A stretch of DNA of 64,000 nucleotides, taken from Caulobacteraceae bacterium. Lineage in GTDB: Bacteria > Pseudomonadota > Alphaproteobacteria > Caulobacterales > Caulobacteraceae. The stretch covers positions 298,133 to 362,132 of the forward strand of contig CANJLH010000002.1 of assembly GCA_947475415.1 (NCBI GenBank). Direction: 5' to 3'. Shown here piece after piece: positions 62,262-64,000 of this stretch; position 1 is the first letter of the stretch, and each line of letters opens with the position of its first letter. Below the pieces are notes generated by a model that searched no databases, was not told where the DNA came from, and saw nothing but the letters and a program-made list of their open reading frames with translations. A program made the translations under genes and the position numbers.

Positions 62262-63631
62262 GCAACAATGTCCAACCTCTGCGGCAGTCCTATATAACGC
62301 CGTCGTTCGGCGCGGTCGAAAAGAGCGAGCCAGGTGATCAATTGCCCCATCGCGTTCGCCACCCCATGCGGGTGGGCGCGATGGTGGTGGCCGTCGGCGT
62401 TTTGGGGTTGGGCCTGTGGGCTTCGGTCACGCCGATCAGCTCTGGCGTTCAGGCGTCTGGCGAAGTCCGGGTTGAGGCCAATCGCAAGACTCTTCGCCAT
62501 CGCGAGGGCGGGACCTTGAGGCAGATCCTCGTGAAAGAAGGTCAGCACGTCAAACCGGGGCAGGTGCTGCTCAAGTTCGACGATGTGCAAGTGCGCGCAA
62601 GCTATGACGTGTTTCAGAATCAGGTCGACGTCGCCACCGCCCAAAGCGCCCGCTACCAGGCCGAGGCGACGGGCGCGCCGGCCATCAACTTCCCGCCGGA
62701 ACTGATGGCGCGGATGTCCGACCCGCGGGTGGCCGGCATGATCCGCGACCAGGAGATGCTGTTCACCTCTCGTTGGCAATTGTTCCAGAGTCAGGCGGCT
62801 GTGCTCGGGCAGCGCGTCGAGCAGCAGGCGGACACAGTCACGGGGTTGAAAGCCCAGGCCGCGTCGATTGACGAGCAGGTTCGCCTGACCCGAGAGCAGC
62901 TCGCCGGCTATCAGACCCTGTTTGAAAAGGGGTACGCCAGCAAGAACCTGATCCTGAACTACCAGCGCTCCCTGGCTGATCTGGGCGGCCGGCGGGGGCA
63001 ACTCACCGCCGAGATCGCCAAGACTCACGAACAGATGGGCGAAACCAAGATGCAGCTCGCCGCCCTGCGTGGCCAGCGCCAGTCCGAGGCCGCCGACGGT
63101 TTGCGTGAAATGCAGTCGCGTCTCGCCGACGCCCTGCCGAAGTTGACGGCGGCGCGCCAGTCCCTGGAGGGGGCGACGATCAAGTCGCCTGTCGATGGTT
63201 TTGTGCTTAACCAGAGCCAGTTCACGGTTGGCGGCATGGCGGGACCTGGCGAAGTCCTTATGGACATTGTCCCGGACAATTCGCCGCTCATCGTCACGGT
63301 GCAGGTGCGGCCCCAGGACGCCGACGACGTACGCCCTGGCATGCCGGCCAAGGTGAGGCTTAGCGGTCTCAATCAGCGCTGGACCAATCCGATGCCGGCC
63401 ACTGTGACCGCCATGTCGGCGGATCGGATCGTCAACGACAAGACCGGCGTTTCCTTTTTCCGCGCCGATGTCCGCATCGACCCCAAGGAACTGGCGCGCC
63501 TGCCGAAAGATCTGAAGGTCGCGCCGGGCATGCCGGCGGACGCCCTGATCGTGACCGGAAAGCGTTCTGTGATGGGCTATCTGATCGCGCCGATCACCGA
63601 TACAATTCACGATGCATTCAGGGAAAATTAA
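62258..63631 (+). CDS. Type I secretion membrane fusion protein (HlyD/RsaE family)
   Basis: The 457-residue protein has one N-terminal helix (about 38-58), a lipoyl half-motif (EGGTLRQILVKEGQHVKPGQVLLKFDD), a long coiled-coil (about 110-300) and the second half with IKSPVDGFVLNQSQFTVGG, then a beta-barrel region (QVRPQDADDVRPGMPAKVRL). It links the ABC protein to an outer-membrane TolC-type channel, which is not in the window. It is coupled to the ABC gene. Confidence 0.93.
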   Translation: MSNNVQPLRQSYITPSFGAVEKSEPGDQLPHRVRHPMRVGAMVVAVGVLGLGLWASVTPISSGVQASGEVRVEANRKTLRHREGGTLRQILVKEGQHVKPGQVLLKFDDVQVRASYDVFQNQVDVATAQSARYQAEATGAPAINFPPELMARMSDPRVAGMIRDQEMLFTSRWQLFQSQAAVLGQRVEQQADTVTGLKAQAASIDEQVRLTREQLAGYQTLFEKGYASKNLILNYQRSLADLGGRRGQLTAEIAKTHEQMGETKMQLAALRGQRQSEAADGLREMQSRLADALPKLTAARQSLEGATIKSPVDGFVLNQSQFTVGGMAGPGEVLMDIVPDNSPLIVTVQVRPQDADDVRPGMPAKVRLSGLNQRWTNPMPATVTAMSADRIVNDKTGVSFFRADVRIDPKELARLPKDLKVAPGMPADALIVTGKRSVMGYLIAPITDTIHDAFREN

Positions 63632-63740
63632 CCCTTTCGGCCGCGGTATCGATTCACCTTGAATATCGACCGATTCGGAGGCGTTTTTGCTATTGCGGAA
63701 GGATAGTTGTTCCGATAGGTCTTTTCTCGGGCTCGTTTAA

Positions 63741-63757
63741 CCTTGCCCGGGGCAAGG
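63741..63757. promoter_or_regulatory. Palindrome upstream of the secreted-substrate gene
   Basis: CCTTGCCC-G-GGGCAAGG has perfect 8-base arms around one base, in the 220-base region between the membrane-fusion gene and the next ORF. It has no T-run, so it could be an operator or part of a structured leader rather than a terminator. The region also has TTAA half-sites at 63629 and 63737. Confidence 0.3.
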
Positions 63758-63851
63758 CCACGGGTCGGGGGCAAGGGACCGTCGGGACTGTTCCATCGCG
63801 GATGGCCGCCGGGCGCACCGGGGTTCCTTAAGACACACACTGGAGAGATCT

Positions 63852-64000
63852 ATGGCGACCTATTTCTACGAAACGATCACGGCGGCTCAGGCGCTGGGTA
63901 TTCTGGCGACTGACAATGTGGTGGTGAACACCGCGGGCGCGGGTGCGACCTATTCGGTGGTCTACAACGAGGCGACGCCGACGCAGGCGGCGACGATTTC
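63852..64000 (+). CDS. Probable type I-secreted RTX/S-layer-like protein, 5' end only
   Basis: Only 49 codons are in the window (MATYFYETITAAQALGILAT and on). The start has no signal peptide, as expected for type I substrates, and has ITAAQAL followed by short beta-forming Ala/Val/Thr-rich segments, as seen at the start of some alphaproteobacterial RTX-type proteins. GGAG sits seven bases before the ATG. Its position directly after the secretion genes supports substrate identity. The calcium-binding repeats and C-terminal signal would be outside the window. Confidence 0.6.
   Translation, partial: MATYFYETITAAQALGILATDNVVVNTAGAGATYSVVYNEATPTQAATI

Noticed and set aside
62198..63610. Open frame of 470 codons antisense to the membrane-fusion gene
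   Set aside because: It mirrors the codon pattern of a well-supported HlyD-family gene in GC-rich DNA and has no recognisable protein motif.
1..64000. tRNA, rRNA, IS elements or integrase signs of horizontal transfer
   Set aside because: Reading both strands I saw no tRNA T-loop/acceptor pairing, transposase motif, terminal inverted repeat or integrase; base composition looks even across the window.

Overview
The window is GC-rich alphaproteobacterial chromosome and most likely comes from Caulobacterales (Caulobacter/Phenylobacterium-like). The evidence is a GapR-type nucleoid protein, a TacA-like sigma-54 activator, a three-subunit (PntAA/PntAB/PntB) transhydrogenase, a complete tol-pal/ybgC/cpoB locus beside ruvCAB, a perfect GTTC-N7-GTTC SOS box, a TTAA-N7-TTAA CtrA-type box, and an RsaD/RsaE-like type I secretion pair beside surface-polysaccharide genes. 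I saw no tRNA, rRNA, CRISPR array, IS element or prophage. No gene-free stretch exceeds 300 bases.

1-31.2 kb is mainly housekeeping. It holds the 5' end of a lytic transglycosylase lipoprotein, ribosomal protein bL36, a DUF2147 protein, an amidohydrolase, folE, gapR with a small overlapping partner, and tacA. These are followed by a PQQ-dependent quinohemoprotein dehydrogenase, a two-gene ABC exporter, hydrolases, a cytochrome oxidase subunit IV, and the transhydrogenase operon, whose first gene carries an apparent single-base frameshift. Next come a LytM peptidase behind the CtrA-type box, tilS, the cell-envelope operon tolQRAB-pal-cpoB with ybgC, and ruvCAB under an SOS box. The block ends with an IsdG-type heme monooxygenase, a bicupin, a P450, yebC, a quinone oxidoreductase and an unusual LuxR regulator fused to a catalytically degenerate alpha/beta-hydrolase domain.

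31.2-60.3 kb is mostly surface-glycan biosynthesis with some unrelated genes (zapE, a SPOR protein, two MFS transporters, an Old Yellow Enzyme). Glycan genes include a WbpE-like sugar aminotransferase, several glycosyltransferases of different folds, a Wzm/Wzt ABC exporter, a heptose-7-phosphate kinase (HddA), two methyltransferases, a sulfotransferase and a DUF6270 protein. Three proteins here share tandem repeats of about 38 residues (core FDxxWYxxxNPDVAxxGxxPLxHYLxxGxxEGRxPHPLF). In one the repeats are fused to a WbsX-type domain, in one to a GT-B domain, and one is a stand-alone repeat protein.

60.3-64 kb encodes a type I secretion ABC protein and its membrane-fusion partner, followed by the first 49 codons of a probable secreted RTX or S-layer-like substrate cut by the window edge. 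In Caulobacter crescentus the S-layer secretion genes also lie beside O-antigen genes, because smooth LPS anchors the S-layer. My reading is that this region makes a decorated (heptose/amino-sugar/sulfate) surface glycan and the secreted protein that may sit on it.
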